Below are positions 5,191 to 5,846 of a stretch of 5,846 nt of DNA, in pieces (positions within the stretch are counted from its first letter, which is position 1; every line of letters begins with the position of its first letter). The stretch is from an uncultured Bacteroidota bacterium (GTDB lineage: Bacteria > Bacteroidota > Bacteroidia > Chitinophagales > Chitinophagaceae): contig CAJATB010000250.1 of the NCBI GenBank assembly GCA_903944755.1, positions 1 to 5,846 of the forward strand. Direction: 5' to 3'. The notes under the pieces are model-generated. The model was not told the origin of the DNA. It was given only the letters and a program-made list of their open reading frames with translations, and did no database searches. Made by a program: the position numbers and the translations under genes.

Positions 5191-5846
5191 ATGTTCTTAA
5201 GATTTTTTACAATTACACTTTGCGTATTAACTACGCTTTTTACACAAGCACAAACTAATAGTATCATTCCAAAGCCAGTAAGCTTATCGGAGCAAAAAGG
5301 TTTTTTCACCATTGACAAAAATACAAGTATCCAATATAATGCCACGCAAAAAAAAATTACACCAGCCGTAGACTTTTTTGTGAATGCAATAAATAGTATT
5401 TCAGGACATAAGTTAAAAATTAACAGTCCATCAAAAAATAGTATTCAGTTAGTTTTGGATAAAAAATTAGTCACACAAGAAGAAGGCTATCAGTTATCAA
5501 TAAACGAAAAGGGAATAAAAATAACAGCAAACAGTTATGGGGGTATTTTTTATGCAATGCAATCGGTATTGCAATTATTACCACAAACAAGAACGAATGC
5601 AAGGCTAATGGCACCTTATATGCAGGCAACCGACTACCCTCGTTTTAAATGGAGGGGTATGCATTTAGATGTGAGCCGTCATTTCTTTGGTCCTGAAGTG
5701 GTAAAACAATACATCGACTTAATGGCTATGTATAAATTAAACACATTTCATTGGCATTTAGTAGACGATCAAGGATGGAGAATTGAAATAAAAAAATATC
5801 CAGCATTAACCGAAGTGGGCGCATGGAGAGTGAACCAGAACGATAA
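5191..5846 (+). CDS. Secreted beta-N-acetylhexosaminidase, GH20 family (3' end outside window)
   Basis: GH20 beta-hexosaminidases remove terminal beta-linked GlcNAc or GalNAc from chito-oligosaccharides, glycoconjugates or wall fragments. The visible 218 residues begin with a signal peptide: MFLRFF, a hydrophobic core to about residue 17, then TQA-QT, suggesting signal peptidase I cleavage after Ala20 and export to the periplasm or beyond. There is no lipobox Cys. Residues about 25-150 fit the GH20 N-terminal (GH20b) domain, opening IIPKPVSL and including SYGGIFYAMQSVLQLLP. The catalytic barrel begins with YPRFKWRGMHLDVSRHFF (149-166) and continues with LNTFHWHLVDDQGWRIEI (183-200), both family hallmarks. 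The catalytic HxGGDE segment lies beyond the window, so activity cannot be judged. The frame is open to the last base, so this is truncation by the window edge and not a broken gene. It lies 60 bp after recO on the same strand. Confidence 0.95.
   Translation, partial: MFLRFFTITLCVLTTLFTQAQTNSIIPKPVSLSEQKGFFTIDKNTSIQYNATQKKITPAVDFFVNAINSISGHKLKINSPSKNSIQLVLDKKLVTQEEGYQLSINEKGIKITANSYGGIFYAMQSVLQLLPQTRTNARLMAPYMQATDYPRFKWRGMHLDVSRHFFGPEVVKQYIDLMAMYKLNTFHWHLVDDQGWRIEIKKYPALTEVGAWRVNQND

Noticed and set aside
5191..5846. Possible truncated pseudogene of a hexosaminidase
   Set aside because: The frame is intact to the last base and the family motifs are well preserved; the gene simply continues past the window.

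Overview
The window looks like an ordinary chromosomal stretch from an AT-rich member of the Bacteroidota, possibly the Chitinophagaceae (the family is a guess). Four signs support this: a DUF4290 protein, a family I know only from Bacteroidota; a MurA with Asp in place of the catalytic Cys, in the GGDKIGRRR context typical of that phylum; a PheS gene with no pheT next to it; and intergenic boxes resembling the Bacteroidota -7 element TAnnTTTG, with no strong Shine-Dalgarno sequences. No rRNA, tRNA, CRISPR array, insertion sequence or integrase is visible.

Layout. Bases 2-115 hold the last 37 codons of a plus-strand gene resembling ORF6N-domain proteins. It runs tail to tail into murA (minus strand, 102-1406), and the two coding ends overlap by 14 bp. 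A divergent AT-rich spacer leads to an SPFH/prohibitin-family membrane protein gene (plus strand; preferred start 1621, end 2448). This ends at a long hairpin terminator (2470-2510) shared with the convergent DUF4290 gene (minus strand, 2513-3226). A second divergent spacer (3227-3348) carries promoter-like boxes for both directions. pheS (3349-4386), recO (4396-5130) and the start of a secreted GH20 beta-N-acetylhexosaminidase (from 5191, cut by the window end) then follow on the plus strand.

How the genes relate. pheS and recO are separated by only 9 bp and probably share a transcript. The GH20 gene lies 60 bp further on, with no terminator visible in between, so it may be read through or have its own weak promoter. 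murA makes the first committed peptidoglycan precursor. GH20 enzymes release terminal N-acetylhexosamines from chitin, glycan or wall-derived material, so a loose amino-sugar link exists but nothing shows co-regulation. DUF4290 and murA are, from memory, often adjacent and co-directional in Bacteroidota; here an oppositely oriented SPFH gene separates them.

I found no convincing undescribed system. The points most worth a second look are the Asp-type MurA, the SPFH gene splitting DUF4290 from murA, the RGG-like tail on the DUF4290 protein, the possibly leaderless pheS, and the unresolved start and lipoprotein status of the SPFH protein.
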